Assembly: GCA_033439265.1 (NCBI GenBank)
Contig: JAVTVX010000027.1
Coordinates: 7,331,001 to 7,395,000 of the forward strand
Source of the DNA: Dillenia suffruticosa
Taxonomy: Eukaryota > Streptophyta > Magnoliopsida > Dilleniales > Dilleniaceae
Direction: 5' to 3'
Length of the DNA: 64,000 bases
Part shown: positions 23,080-34,577 of the stretch, one piece after another
Layout: the number at the start of each line of letters is the position of its first letter
How positions within the stretch are numbered: the stretch's first letter is position 1
The notes under the pieces: generated by a model
Databases searched by the model: none
What the model saw: the letters and a program-made list of their open reading frames with translations, nothing else
Told to the model about the DNA's origin: nothing
Translations under genes and position numbers: made by a program

Positions 23080-23860
23080 AATCTCAAACAGTTCTAGATG
23101 CTCTCGAGGGTTCTGCGAAGGACCATTTGTTGAAAGCCATAAATGAAAAGGAGTTGATGAGAATCAACAGGGTTTGAGACTTAGTTAATTTGTCTGAGGA
23201 CAGAAAGACTATCGGGAACGAGTAAGTTCTCAAGGTCGAGAAAAAAACCGACGGATTGCTGGAGAGGTATAAAACCCGTCTCGTAACCAAGGATTACATC
23301 TAGATTAAGGGGGTTGACTACCAGCGAGTTGTAGTCTAATTTATCTTAATCCGTTTACTTTTAGTGATTGTCATGAACATGGATCTAGAGCTATTCCTGA
23401 TGGACGTAAAGGCCGCCTTCTATAATGGAAGTTTGGATGAGAATATCTATATGGAGCAACCCTTTAGTTTCGTTCTCGTAAGTCAGGTAAATAAGGTCTG
23501 TTGACTTTGGAAGTCAACATACGGCCTAAAACACTCATCCAAGCGGTGGTAATTGAGATTTTACGAGAAAGTAATATCTTAGGATTTATAATGAACGAGA
23601 AGGATCATTGTATCTATTTGATATATTCTGATGACTCTTTTATGATCATGTTTTTATATGTGAGTGACATTCTGTTGGTCGGAAACAACAGAGAATATTT
23701 GATGACTATTAAAATATGGTTATTGTCGAGTTTTGGTACGAAAGATTTGGATGAGGCTTAGCTTATTCTCGAATTTAGGATCCAGAAAGAGCGTTTGAGA
23801 ACAATGTTGACTCTTTAACTAGAGTTCTATATCAGAAAGATTCTTGAGCATTTCGAATTG
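23080..23860 (+). pseudogene. Copia reverse transcriptase remnant, element A
   Basis: Broken translation contains MDVKAAF-NGSLDENIYMEQP near 23400-23460 and, at 23590-23760, MNEKDHCIY followed by FLYVSDILLVGNN. In this last motif the catalytic YVDD has become YVSD. The downstream KDLDEA continues the normal copia order. It is inactive because of stops and the altered catalytic motif. Confidence 0.75.
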
Positions 23861-23939
23861 AGCGAATTATAACACAATAGATACTCTTATCGCTAAAAGT
23901 AAATAGCTAAATCTTGATATGTACCCTATAAATCAGGAA

Positions 23940-24535
23940 GAAATAAGGGAGATAAATAGAATCTCTTATGTTAGTGTAATGAGTAATCTAGTATATGCGA
24001 TGAGGCATATACGTTGACCTAGTGAGTAAATATCAATTGAATTTTGGAATGGATCATTAGAGAGCAGTGAAAAGAATTTTGAGATATATCAAATGAACTG
24101 TGGACCTCTCCTTATGTTATGGAGGAGATAATTTTTATCTCGTTTGGTATTCAGATGCCGACTGGGGTGGCGATCTGGATGAACGCAAATTAACATTAGC
24201 TTTTGCTAGCTTGCTTCATAATGATTCCATATCTTGGAGAAGTAAAAGCAAACTCTATGTATCTCTATCTACAACAGAAACTGAACTTGTGACATGTTCA
24301 GTGGCAGTTCAGGAGAGTGTTTGGCTCTAGAAATTTCTAGATGACTTAGAGGTTATGGTAGATAGCGGAGGGGTCAATGATGATTATTGTGATAATCAGA
24401 CCATCATTGCTTATAACCGAGATCCTAAGTATTATAAGACCAAATACATTGATACCAGATACCAGTTTGTGAGAAAGATCACCGAGAAGGGTGTTGTGAT
24501 AACAAGTACACTTCACATACAGTATGGTAGTTGAT
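23940..24535 (+). pseudogene. Copia RNase H remnant, element A
   Basis: The open stretch 24100-24330 reads LVWYSDADWGGDLDERKLT, then SISWRSKSKLYVSLSTTETE, the typical copia RNase H signature (YSDADWAG...WKSKKQ...LSTTEAEY). Further on, CDNQTIIAYNRDPKYYKTKY and IDTRYQFVRKI mark the C-terminal end. Confidence 0.8.
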
Positions 24536-25142
24536 CTTTTCACCAAACTTATAGTGAGAGATTCTTTTATAAGACATATGAAATCATTGAGTTTAATATA
24601 TTATGATATTTCTTAGTAAATACTGATTTTGATATTTATTGAAATATATGACATGCGTGTAGTATTAGGTCACAAGTTTATTTTTTATTCTTGTTTATTA
24701 TCATATATTTTGTGATGTATTATAATAAAAGATATGTCAAACAGGCATGGTCGACTTTCTCACACGAGTGACCACCTCCAGCTCTGAGTAAACAGCGATG
24801 AGACTGTTTCTAGTTGTAAAAGGTTTTGAAAGTGGCTCTGTTAGAATATAAGTCGCCTTGATATGCATTCAGGATGATGTCATATGCGATATGACCGATA
24901 TGAACATACCCATATTCATGTTGCCTGTAAATAATCAGATTTGAGATCTCAGATGTCACATATGACTAGTAATATTATATCTGAGATACTCTTTTTCAAA
25001 TCTCTGGATAGGGTCTTATATGTAGACTGAGTTCCATAACTGCACAGTTTTAGAAAAAAATTTGACATATACCCTTTTAAGAGATGTGAGAATAACATTG
25101 TAATACGTATTTTACACCCGTGTGATAAGATAACTATAACAT
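24536..25142 (+). other. Non-coding 3' region of copia element A
   Basis: About 600 bases between the RNase H end and the polypurine tract. No ORF is recognised. Such a spacer is normal in this kind of element. Confidence 0.55.
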
Positions 25143-25214
25143 AGTGGGAGCTATTACCTGAGACGATAGTGTTAACATGATCCCCGTTCCCATTGTGTGA
25201 GAAGATAATAGTAG

Positions 25215-26960
25215 AACGAATCCAGAGGGATGCTCCGTATAGATCGCCTCATCCAGACTTCCATTACGGAAAGCGGTCTTTACGTCTATCTAGTGTGACT
25301 CCGATCCATATTCATAACAATCGCTAAAATATAAACGGATCGAGATAAATTGAATTACGATTCCACTGATAGTCCAAACCCCTCGTCTAAGTGTAACCAT
25401 TGGTTACTAGACGGGTCATATACCTCTCCATCGATCCGTCGACCTTTCTTTTGACCTTGAGAACCTATTTATTCCTTATAGTCCTTTTGTCCTTAGACAA
25501 ATCAATTAGCTCTCAGACCCTGTTGATTCTCATTAACTCAATCTTTTCATCAATGGCCTTCAACAAATAGTTCTCCACAAAATCCTTGAGAGCCTTTTGA
25601 ACCGTTTTGGATTTATCATCATCCTTTAGAGTTATAATAAGGGGCTCACCCTCAATCGAGAAACGACGTTAAGTGCGCATTCTTGATACTCCTACGAGAA
25701 GTGAAAAAATCTTTACCTTTTGATGGATCGCTCCCACTAGGACCAACATCCGTAGTAGATTCTTGTATCCCATCGCTGGGCTTCCCGATCCACTTGACTC
25801 ATCCATCTCATAGAAGTTAAGGTCCAGATTGATTTCACCTCTCTTAGGAAAATCATTCTCAACGAATGTGATATCACGAGACTCAATCTCGATAATAGTA
25901 CTGTTTGTATGTTCACCTAAGAGCACATATTTTCTCGCAAGCCTAACTTGTTGTGTGGATGCAATAAATCGCGGCATAACTCCATAAAATCTCAAGTGGC
26001 TAAGGTCAGGCTATCTCCCTGTGCAAAGCTTATGTGGGGTACTGACTGTGGACTTTAATGAGATATAGTTGAGAATGTAGCCAGCAGTCAATGAAACATC
26101 TTCCAAATAAGAGATGGACATATTGATTTTCGCCATCATAGATCTCACAATTTCCAACAAAATCCTATTTCTTATCTCGGCTACTCTATTCTACTGAGAA
26201 GTAGCAGAAATAGTCAGTAATATCGTGATACTCTTTTTGAAACAGAGCTTTCTGTGTCGTTCTGACAAATACTTGCACCACCGATCGGTTTTAAAAATTT
26301 TTACTCTCAAATCTAACTAATTCTAAATCTCGCTAATAAATCTCCTTAAACATTCTTATGCCTCAGACTTGTTCGAGATCAGATAGACAAATCGAAATGC
26401 GAGAACGTCATAACGTACACAGCTCCATTTTAGACTCTTATGCTCATAAGGCCACATTAATCGGAGTGGTCCAACTGCAGTGGAGTTCCAACTCTCATTG
26501 CATTGCCAAATGGTTTTTTTGTCGTTTTGCATGTTAGGCAAAATTCACATACGAACAACTCGAATCTGGTCAACGGGTCTAACAAACCACTCGCTGCTAA
26601 CCGATTCATAATATCTTGCCTTATGCATCCAACTTTACTATGCCACTTATTTACATCATCATCTACGCAATCGGATGAAAAACCAATAGAAGAATGATAA
26701 GGAAACCATTAGAAAAAACAGCATCTAGTGCATTCCATCCATTATGGATAAAAAACAGAACAATTCAGAGAATTATCATATTTAATAAAACAAGTGTTTT
26801 TCTTGTTTATCCTAATCAATCTTAGACAAGATACCAAATTCAAATTCCATCGAATGCTCGGAGCATAAAGAACATCATAATAAGTATCGATCCCTTTGAT
26901 GACGACAAATGCTCTGTCCCTGATGTAAATCCTTATAACTTGATGATTCACTCGGCAGAA
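25215..26960 (-). pseudogene. Copia RT/integrase remnant, element B
   Basis: The - strand gives the RT palm start near 25200-25280. In 25669-25995 it reads IIEIESRDITFVENDFPKRG and FYEMDESSGSGSP. Then come integrase-core pieces (26260-26540) and a pre-integrase piece with HQVIRIYIRDRAFVVIKG (26742-26951). Stops separate them. Confidence 0.68.
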
Positions 26961-27043
26961 CTCTATTCATATGCTCCTTTTTCGAATTACGTGGCTGGTG
27001 GTTCCTGAGTTTACAATCCATAAGGGAAAAAAATCAGCGAGCA

Positions 27044-27900
27044 TCACAATGTTAAGCCACATAAAGAAGAAGGGCATCTTTTCCGCTTGTCACGCTTACT
27101 AGCGAAAATGACCAAGTCCACCTTAAACGTAGCACTTCGTATTGGTCTTGTCAAAATATTTCTTCTTGCACTTTTGTACCTTGTTGTCGGTTTTCTCAGA
27201 TGATTTTTATTGCCTAGATCTCGAATTTTCTTTACATGCTTATGTTGTTGGCTTGGCGCCATGGAAGTGCTTATTTGACTCCTCTGAATAAGCATGACTC
27301 GAGTGCTACCTACTCGCCTCCAGGCGGTCCTTCTCAAGCTCACTATGCTTGCTTACATTAGTGAAAGTACGAATACTCTCGTCATTCGTAAGATAGGTTT
27401 TCATGGTCAGGTAAAAAACTGGATTACATCCGATACATAAATTCATATGGAATGGACTCGTCTGTATTCTTTAACTCGGCGATCATACTCGACATTTACA
27501 TCAGATGTTGTATCATTGTATGATTAACCCTTTTCTCCAGCATTCTAACATTAGGAGTTGAAAAGAACATCACAATGCTCTTTTAGATTGAGCCTAACCG
27601 ATATATCTGTAGGATATTGTTCGTAGAACGAGATCAAGTAATCGTGCATGCTACTGATAAGGACTACCCTAACTTGGCAATCCTTTTCTTTCACGCACAA
27701 TAAACCTCCATATCCCGTCTATTCTAAGGTGCAGTACCCTCCCTGGGGCCTGCCATCTCATGCCTCAGAATCTTAAATAGATTTTGATCCTCAAGAATAA
27801 ACTGAAACTACCGGTGTGAAATCTTGTAAATCACATCATTCAGTTTACTCTCCTTGCGAAAATCTAATACGAGAGCCCTCAATGCAGTAAGAGAGACATT
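27044..27900 (-). pseudogene. Copia gag remnant, element B
   Basis: Mirror image of the element A gag at about 50-70% identity by eye. It contains a basic stretch with a decayed knuckle near 27060-27170 (KCYV-DQYEVLRL...FASKRDKR-like readings) and gag body to about 27900. It is broken by stops and frame changes. Confidence 0.5.
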
Positions 27901-28129
27901 TGTGACTTAGTGACACTTACTATTACATTTTGTGCACCCTACGAATCAACAAATCAAAAAATGACTCGAGTGTAGACTTCAAAGCGAGCGTATGAGTCAA
28001 TGGACACTATACACCATAACCCAGAGTCACATCTTGCCATTTGAATATGGATTCGGTACACAAAAACCCACAAAAGTCACAAATATGGAGGTAAGACCCT
28101 CAAAAATTGAAAAAATCCAATTTAGAGCA

Positions 28130-28640
28130 ACCTTACGCGCCATCAGGGTCTTCTCGTGCCGTCGGGGTCCTTTCTACCACCACGCCACTGGTGACTCGCC
28201 TCCACGCGCTAGCAACCACCTAGCACACGCGCCAGCAACCACCTAGCACACGCGCCAGATGCGCAGCGCACTTCACATGCGTCGCACGCACCTAGCGGGA
28301 CTTGGCTCAAGCACACCCAGTCGCGGCGCACTACTCAAATGCTTTCACGCACTGAGCCATGTCACCCAGGTTGGTAACCGGGCTAGACACGAGTTAGTCA
28401 ACAGGTCAGGGTTGACCTAACCGGTCGGTCAGCGGATCGGTCTGACCCGACCATGTCGGTTCATGGGTCGGATTCGGGTCATGGTCCGACCCGAATTGGC
28501 AACTTCCACTCATGCGCTAGTTGTATCCTCCTGTACATGCATCTGTGCACGTATGATGCACGTGCCCGCAGGTTGGACCTCTTCTTCCTTGCCCGACGGG
28601 TCCTCCAACGGGTCTTCATGACCCGGTTGTCGGAAAACTC
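28130..28640 (-). other. GC-rich leader of copia element B
   Basis: GC content is far above the surroundings, with repeated gcgcgccag/cacacgcgccag and gtcgg/gggtc words. The matching region in element A is 20230-20600. It gives open frames by chance because stop codons are rare in such sequence. No protein is recognised. Confidence 0.55.
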
Positions 28641-29075
28641 ATTTCCGGTCATTTTTTTCACACGGTTTTGTCGAAAAATTACTACTAATCATCATCCAAC
28701 TATCCTTAACTCGATTTTAGTTGAATTTAAGCCCTCATCTTGACAAAATCTAGCATCTAAGGTTTCGGCCCTTTGCGGCCATTTTTGAAACCCCATGTCC
28801 GGCAAACGAAACTCACAATAGATATATGCAAAATGCACATCTGAGCATGAAGAATATGCATAAACAATTTTCATGTATCGATTTGCCCTCTAAAGCCATA
28901 GATCTAAGGTTTTAAGTTTCGGATATCATTAGAACAGATTCATGGGCGCATCATGTTATTCTCGGATTCACGAAACTCATCCGTAATTCGAATCCCAAAT
29001 TTTTAACTCTATATTTTTATGCCCAAAAATTCTGAAAAAAATTTTAATTAAATCCACCGAATACTCTAATACCAA

Positions 29076-29470
29076 TGTCAGATTTAATTCACACATAGCA
29101 TGCGCATGCGAAAGTATAGTAAAAAGATCAAAATTTTTGGAATAAATACCTCAACGTGTAGGGTTGCCAAAAATCCAATCGCGTCAGAAAATCCCTCGAA
29201 CGAATTACATGGTTGGGATGGTGATCACGGGATCGAGCCACCACCAGAATATCACGACACCTCGATCCTCATGTCCGGTGATCTCCAATGACGAGAGAGA
29301 TTTTTCTATGCAAAAATCTCCCAAACCCTCAAAATCTTCTATCTTAAGAGAATGTGTGTTTTCTTTAAAAACCCTAGCCTCGCATGCTCTGACAAAGAAG
29401 AAACATTGATGATTCATTCACGTAGGCATCTAGGGAGGAATAATATGGGGAGTTACATAGATGGTTAATT
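29076..29470 (-). repeat. Partial 5' LTR of copia element B
   Basis: On the - strand it ends in ...aatctgaca, directly followed by the PBS ttggtattagag (about 29064-29075). It aligns with the 3' two thirds of the element A LTR. The first part of the LTR is missing at about 29470. Confidence 0.6.
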
Positions 29471-29574
29471 TAAAAGAATAAAATAAAATTTGTTCTAAAA
29501 TTAAAGTTTAATAATTGATCAAAGTTCTCACCCAATTTCACACTTTTCCTATTTATATAATATCTGTTGAAGCC

Positions 29575-30500
29575 AAAATTTAACTCCACAAATAATTGCT
29601 CTTCTGATTCGAGTAAAGAACATGTACCAAGAGTGTTTGTCGTGGTCTTCTCAAATGGAAATATGCAAAAACCCCATCGGGGTTGTCCCAACAAAGGGAT
29701 TCTAATGCAAGTAAGAAAGTAGACAAAAAGAAAATACTGAGTTGTGTGTAGTCTATTATACAATAAATACTGTGTATGAGGATATATTGTATATTGCATA
29801 TGTAATGCTAGGTGATGTATGCATATAAAGTTGAGTAATATATTGTATATGTATGTTTGAGTATGAAGCCGTATCGGAATGTATAGAATCGGGTATTAAA
29901 TCATACGTATAATGGTATAGAATTTGGAATGAAATCGTACCTCTATTGGTGTATAATTAGGCGTGAAGTCGTACCTCTCTTTAGAGAATCGAGTTGCCTC
30001 TTTGTGGTATATGTGGGGTTAAATGTGTCCCCTTCGTGGGTTGCCTTTGCTCTATATTTATAGCCTTCTAAGAGATGTAGAAAACTCTACATTTATTTTC
30101 TGTGAGGTCTTTCGAAATGATAACAATTTATAGTCAAAAACTTTTAAAATATCTAAAATCATTTGAGATTAAGGAATGCTTAGAATTTTAGAAAGGTTTT
30201 AGTTCTTTTTTGAGAGTTCAAGACAATTAGAATCATAGGGGATTAAGAAAGATTTGAACTTGATAAGAATTTTCTCTCTTATTAGATGATTATAAGAAAA
30301 TTGGAATCTCGTGAAAATAAGAAAAGTTTCCGGTTTTAAATCAAGTACCATCATTTACCTCCACTCATAATGGCATTTTCAAAAAAATAGTAATAGAAGT
30401 AAAGTGAATTGGTAAATCAGAAGAGATACGAAAGTACAAAAGGTGTTGTGATAGGGTTTGTGAAATTTGTGAAGCAACCAAGAGATTGAGAGACTGAAAG
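29575..30500 (+). repeat. Gypsy-type LTR copy 1 (left arm of large inverted repeat)
   Basis: Starts tgttgaagccaaaattt, a TG-type LTR start. For about 925 bases it is homologous to the reverse complement of 32790-33798. Matched landmarks are gagcaattat, gggtttttgca, gcatatgtaat, gtggggttgaatgtgtcccc, aaatcaagtaccat and gggtttgt. The copy then runs into a greatly expanded GAGAGGTCGAGAGACT array. No matching LTR end or primer-binding site was found on its right side. Confidence 0.75.
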
Positions 30501-31170
30501 GTCAGGTGAATGAGAGGTCGAGAGAACGGAAGGTTGAGAGATCGGGAGATCTGGTGAATAAGAGGTCGAGAGACTAGAAGGATGAGAGACGAGAGTTCAG
30601 GTGAACGAGAGGTCGAGAGACTCAGAGGACGGGAGACCAGGAGGTCAAGGGACTGAGAGATTGAGCAATTGAGAGGTCAGTTGAGCGAAATATACTGAGA
30701 GAAGATGGCGGGGCAAAGTGTATTGAGAGAGATAAAGGACTAATTGGGAGGTCAGGCTATCGAGAGGTCGCTCTATGGGTTTTGTGAAGGGTATTGAATC
30801 TCAACTTAGACCCATTGCATAATGGGAATTACTTCTATGGTAACTAAGAGTCTTTGATAGGGTGTTAAAGTGATCGAAGGGTTAGAAGAACGAGAGATCG
30901 AAAGCTCAAAAGAGTAAAGTATAGTGAGAAAGAGTGGCCAGGCAATGTATATAGAGGAGTAAGGTTGTGAACAAGAGGTCAACAGACTGGGAGTCAAGAG
31001 ACCTGGAGACTAGGAGACTAGGAGACCGGGAGGTCAAGAGATAGAGAGATTGGGGTTCGAGAGATAGAGAGACTTGGAGTCGAGTGATCGGGAGATCGAG
31101 AGATTTAAGTAAGAGTATTTAACTAAGCAGTGGCCAAGAGTATAAAGTGCCTGTGTTATGAAAAGTAGTG
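30480..31170 (+). repeat. GAGAGGTCGAGAGACT minisatellite
   Basis: About 700 bases of degenerate 8-16-base units built on gagaggtcgagagact. A higher-order spacing of 47-48 bases is visible from the caggtgaa/ctggtgaa/caggtgaa starts at 30503, 30551 and 30598. LTR copy 2 carries only a few such units before its end. Confidence 0.85.
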
Positions 31171-31561
31171 GTTGAGAGATTGACCTAGAGTCGTAGCTCT
31201 CAATAAGCGCAAAAAGCCAGAGACCGACGCAAAAGAGAATGGAGCCGAATTATGAGTAGCCGAGAGATTGGCAGAACAACAAAAGTAGTTTCATCTTGTC
31301 ATAGAGAATTTGCCTCCCCCGCTGTACTGTATAGTGTATAAGAACTTGTATGAATGAGAAAGATATTCGTTTACTACCTTTACATTCTTGTATTTCGAAA
31401 ATGAGTTGAGCATTGAATTGTTATCGAAGGCGTTATAACCAAGAGAGTATTAGGCGTTAAAGTCGAGAGGATTTATATATATATATACTAGAGCAATGTT
31501 GCAACTGGTATGATGTGATGTCGAGAGAAATGGAGTTAGACCCCGTACGATGCAATAATAG

Positions 31562-31800
31562 TCACATTAAACAAAAAAACTGAGAGACAAAGTTGAATCC
31601 CGTTCTGATGTCAAGGCCCATATGTAAATAAAAACTGAGAAAAAAGGAATTGAATTTTGTCCGGGGGTTGAGGCCTGTATATAAATAAAAAACCATGAGA
31701 AAAAGAGTAAAATCCCCTATGAGGGCTGGGGCTGTATATAAATAGAAAACCGTGAAAAAGGAAGTTAAATCTCAATTGGGGTTCGGGACCCATATAATAC
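31562..31800 (+). repeat. Minisatellite, period about 56 bp, four copies
   Basis: Each unit contains tatataaataaaaaacc(a/g)tgagaaaaag and then ttgaat/ttaaatc and a g-rich end. Unit starts lie near 31565, 31621, 31676 and 31733, with the next start at 31791. Confidence 0.8.
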
Positions 31801-31829
31801 AAAAGATCGAGAGGGCTTGTTGGTATTGT

Positions 31830-32190
31830 GCTAAGCGAGAATTTTCAGGCATTGTGCTTGGAAAATATCTTTAGCGTTGCGGAGGAAACTGTGAAGGCAT
31901 TGTGCCAAGAAAGCGTATTGGGCGTTACACCATGGCACTCAAAGGCGTTGCACCTGAAAGGTGAGAGAGCATACTAGGCATTGTGCCGTAGTACTCTAAG
32001 CTTTGCGTCGAAAGGATGAGAGAGCGTACCAGGTCTTGTGTAGTGGTATTCGGAGGCGTTACGCTTAACGGGTGTGAGAGCATATCGGGCATTGCACCAT
32101 GGTACTCAGAGGTGTTGTGCCTGGAGGGTGAGAGAGCATATCGAGCATTGTGCCATGGTATTCAGAGGTGTTGCACCTGGTAAGTGGATG
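31830..32190 (+). repeat. Minisatellite, period 55-56 bp, about six copies
   Basis: Units contain gagagagcatat, ggcattgtgccatggta, ctcagaggtgttgcacctg. The gagagagc/gtgagagc word recurs at 31963, 32018, 32074 and 32129, giving steps of 55-56 bases. Earlier, more divergent copies run back to about 31830. Confidence 0.88.
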
Positions 32191-32309
32191 TGGAACCCTT
32201 GTGAGACGTGGAGTCGAGAGAATGTGGGTATGGAACCCATGTTGCAAAGCGGAGCCAAGAGTAGTCCCGGCAAAAGAAAGAGAGTGGTAGACTAAAACCT
32301 TATAGGCAC

Positions 32310-32640
32310 AAGGACCTAAACCGTAGTTAATCAAGATGTAATGGAAAAAAGTAACAGAATATGTAAAAGACTAACAAAGCAGTAGTAGGTAGTGGGCAAA
32401 AATTACACCGAGACTTTCGATGGATCCGGATCACGGTTGAGCACTCCATCACTAAGAGACAATCTACACTGTTGTTAGTCAAGATATAACGAAGAAGTGA
32501 CAGAAAATGTAAAATATGAATATTATTGCCGTGATGAACATAAAGCAAGATTTCAGACCAGCATGATTTGTTAGTAATACTAAAATATTGACAAAAAACA
32601 AATAATAGGCTGTGAATAAAAATTACTAAACTTAGGCTTT
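32310..32640 (-). repeat. Imperfect tandem duplication in the leader next to LTR copy 2
   Basis: gtagttaatcaagatgtaat...gtaacagaatatgtaaaa (from 32322) returns as gttgttagtcaagatataac...gtgacagaaaatgtaaaa (from 32473). The following ataggctgtg/gtaggtagtg...aaaattac parts also match. The period is about 150 to 200 bases. On the - strand this region follows the LTR and PBS. Confidence 0.65.
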
Positions 32641-32765
32641 AGACGTTCATCCCCTCATTTTATAGTTGGTTTTAGAGGTGTCGTCTCCATTTTTTTCTTT
32701 GGCGGAATGATGCTAGGAGAGAGGAAATGGAGTAGGTCATGAAATTTTTATGGCTAGTCAGTCAG

Positions 32766-32788
32766 TCGTTTCCATAAACGATGCCAAT
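32766..32788 (-). promoter_or_regulatory. Gypsy-type primer-binding-site-like sequence
   Basis: On the - strand, directly after the LTR end (...tttcaaca), the sequence reads tattggcatcgtttatgga. Plant Ty3/gypsy elements often have TTGGCGCCGT... here, complementary to a tRNA-Asp 3' end. The first part matches with two changes in the CGCC core; the tail does not fit tRNA-Asp well. The assignment rests on position and the TTGGC start. Confidence 0.45.
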
Positions 32789-32789
32789 A

Positions 32790-33798
32790 TGTTGAAACCA
32801 AAATCTGACTCGACCTCTCAGTGTCTCGACCTTCCAGTCTCTCATCCTCTCAGTCACACCACAAATTTGACAAACCCTATCATTGATACTTTCTTATTTA
32901 ATACTCTACTTTGTAACTCTTCCAATTTACCAATTCACTCTACTCTTAATGCCATTTTTTCAAAATGCTATAAGGAATGGAGACAAATAATGGTACTTGA
33001 TTTAAGAATGGAAACTTTCCTTATTCCCATGAGATTCCAAATTTCTTGTAATCATCCGATAAGGAAATCTCTAATAGGTTCAAATATTTCTTAATTCTCT
33101 AGAATTTTAATTGTCTTGGACTCTCGAAAAGGAAGAAAACTTTTCTAAAATTTTAAAGGATTCTAAATATTCTAAAAATTTTTTATCTCAAATCTCTACT
33201 ATTTTGAAAGATTTCACACAAAAGGAAAATAAAGTTTTCTATATCTCTTAAAAGACTATAAATATATAGCAAAGTCAACTCACTAGGGGGACACATTCAA
33301 CCCCACATATCCTACAAGGAGACAATTCAATTCTCCACAAGAGAGATACAACTTCATGCTCAATTATATAACATCAGAGGTATAGTTTCATGTCATATTC
33401 TATACCATCAAATGTATGATTTCATAGCCGATTTTATACTTTCAAGCACGACTTTATACTCAATTATATATACATAATATATTACTCAACTCTATGGACA
33501 TACATCACCTGATATTACATATGCAACATGCAATATGTTCTCATACACATTACTCTTTTACAACAGAGTACGCACAATACACACAGGGTAACACTGGGAA
33601 AAAGCTACAGGCTACCTTAAAGTTTTTCTTTTTCACTACTTTTTCTGACTTGAGGGTCAGATTCCCCTTGTCGGACTAGTCTCGATAGGGTTTTTACAGG
33701 TTTCTCATTCGAGAAAACCATGGTGAATGCCCTTGGCACAAGTTCCTTATTCGGCTCGAAAGAGCAATTATCCATGGAGTCAAATTTTGGCTTCAATA
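32790..33798 (-). repeat. Gypsy-type LTR copy 2 (right arm of large inverted repeat)
   Basis: On the - strand it starts tattgaagccaaaatttgac at 33798 and ends ...gattttggtttcaaca at 32790. Its own two ends are inverted copies of TGTTGAARCCAAAAT/ATTTTGGYTTCAACA. The length of about 1 kb, the TG...CA ends and the following PBS-like sequence support an LTR. It is the inverted homologue of 29575-30500. Confidence 0.72.
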
Positions 33799-33829
33799 AT
33801 ATTTTTAATACATAAAAACTTCTCATGAT

Positions 33830-34180
33830 TAATAATTCCTATTTTTGAAATATTTTCAATTTTCATAATTTATCGATATGATAAATTAATTAATATTTAT
33901 ACAAAAAATTTTTATATTTACGTATTTTTTTATATTTAATAAATTATTTTTAATTATAATTATAATTTTTTATATTATTTATCTTATAATTAATAATTAT
34001 ATATTTGATTTTTTAAAATTTTTATTATAAAAATGAATATTCTAATTATTTCTATAAAAAATTAATATTTATATAAAATTATTATAATTTTTATATTTAT
34101 ATATTTTTCATGTTTTTACCTTTTATATTTTTATAAAATGTAATTTTTTATAATATTTTGTATTTAATTTAGTTTCGGTC
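33830..34180 (-). repeat. AT-rich dispersed repeat, copy 1
   Basis: Extremely AT-rich non-coding stretch. Its reverse complement aligns along most of its length with 58570-58920, including tacgtaaatataaaaa, aattattaattataagata and atataaatattaat. Confidence 0.6.
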
Positions 34181-34510
34181 AATCATAGAGTACATGTGAA
34201 CGAAGAACCGAGTTGTACCCTTAACTGTGGAAAGTCATATCATCAATGTCGTTGTCAGAAATTAGACACACAAACTTTGGATGGCATTGCGTGTTCCACA
34301 CGTTCTCGTGACCCACCCTGTGGACCACATTAAATTCTCTGTGATCCGCAGTACAGCCCTCTCGAACACGATGCCTCCTGCTACACGCTTTCGGCCTTTA
34401 TCATGGGCACATCCATTTTTTTTTTTTTTTTTTTTAATTTTTGTTTTGTTTTTAAATACTGACAATTTCCATGGAAAAGGATTCTCTGCTTGGGCCCCTA
34501 GAGTTACATT

Positions 34511-34517
34511 TATATAA
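34511..34517 (+). promoter_or_regulatory. TATA box of the first CAD gene
   Basis: TATATAA, about 60 bases before the ATG at 34578, in the setting gttacatttatataaggc. The second CAD gene has the same motif at a similar distance. Confidence 0.6.
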
Positions 34518-34577
34518 GGCACATGTGGCCTGAATAGTTCCTACAAATTCATTTTAATTTTCTTGCCCAAGAGAGAG

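Larger units (their letters stand above)
19213..25211 (+). mobile_element. Copia retrotransposon A, decayed, 3' LTR truncated
   Basis: Reads on the + strand: 5' LTR (19213-19757), primer-binding site, gag, integrase, reverse transcriptase and RNase H, then a non-coding stretch and a polypurine tract agtgggag (25143-25150). At 25170 a second LTR start (tgttaac...attgtgtgagaagat) resembles the 5' LTR start (tgttaagg attgtgtagaagat), but it stops after about 40 bases where element B begins. Stops and frameshifts occur in all coding parts. The order integrase before RT fixes it as Ty1/copia. Confidence 0.8.
25212..29470 (-). mobile_element. Copia retrotransposon B, same family as A, inverted and truncated
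   Basis: On the - strand it reads 5' LTR (29470-29076), PBS, GC-rich leader, gag, integrase and the first part of RT. It then stops at about 25212 in the middle of RT (DVKTAF-NGSLDEAIYTEHPSG). The rest of RT, RNase H and the 3' LTR are absent. Sequence and order mirror element A, so the two lie tail-to-tail. The 5' LTR is also cut on its outer side. Frames are broken throughout. Confidence 0.8.

Noticed and set aside
31611..32334. Repetitive small proteins in the minisatellite block
   Set aside because: They mirror the 55-56-base tandem repeats, with no start context, splice structure or known domain.
29575..33798. Interpretation as a single TIR DNA transposon (foldback or MULE)
   Set aside because: The right arm by itself has TG...CA ends and is followed by a PBS-like sequence, which fits an LTR better. 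Not fully excluded.
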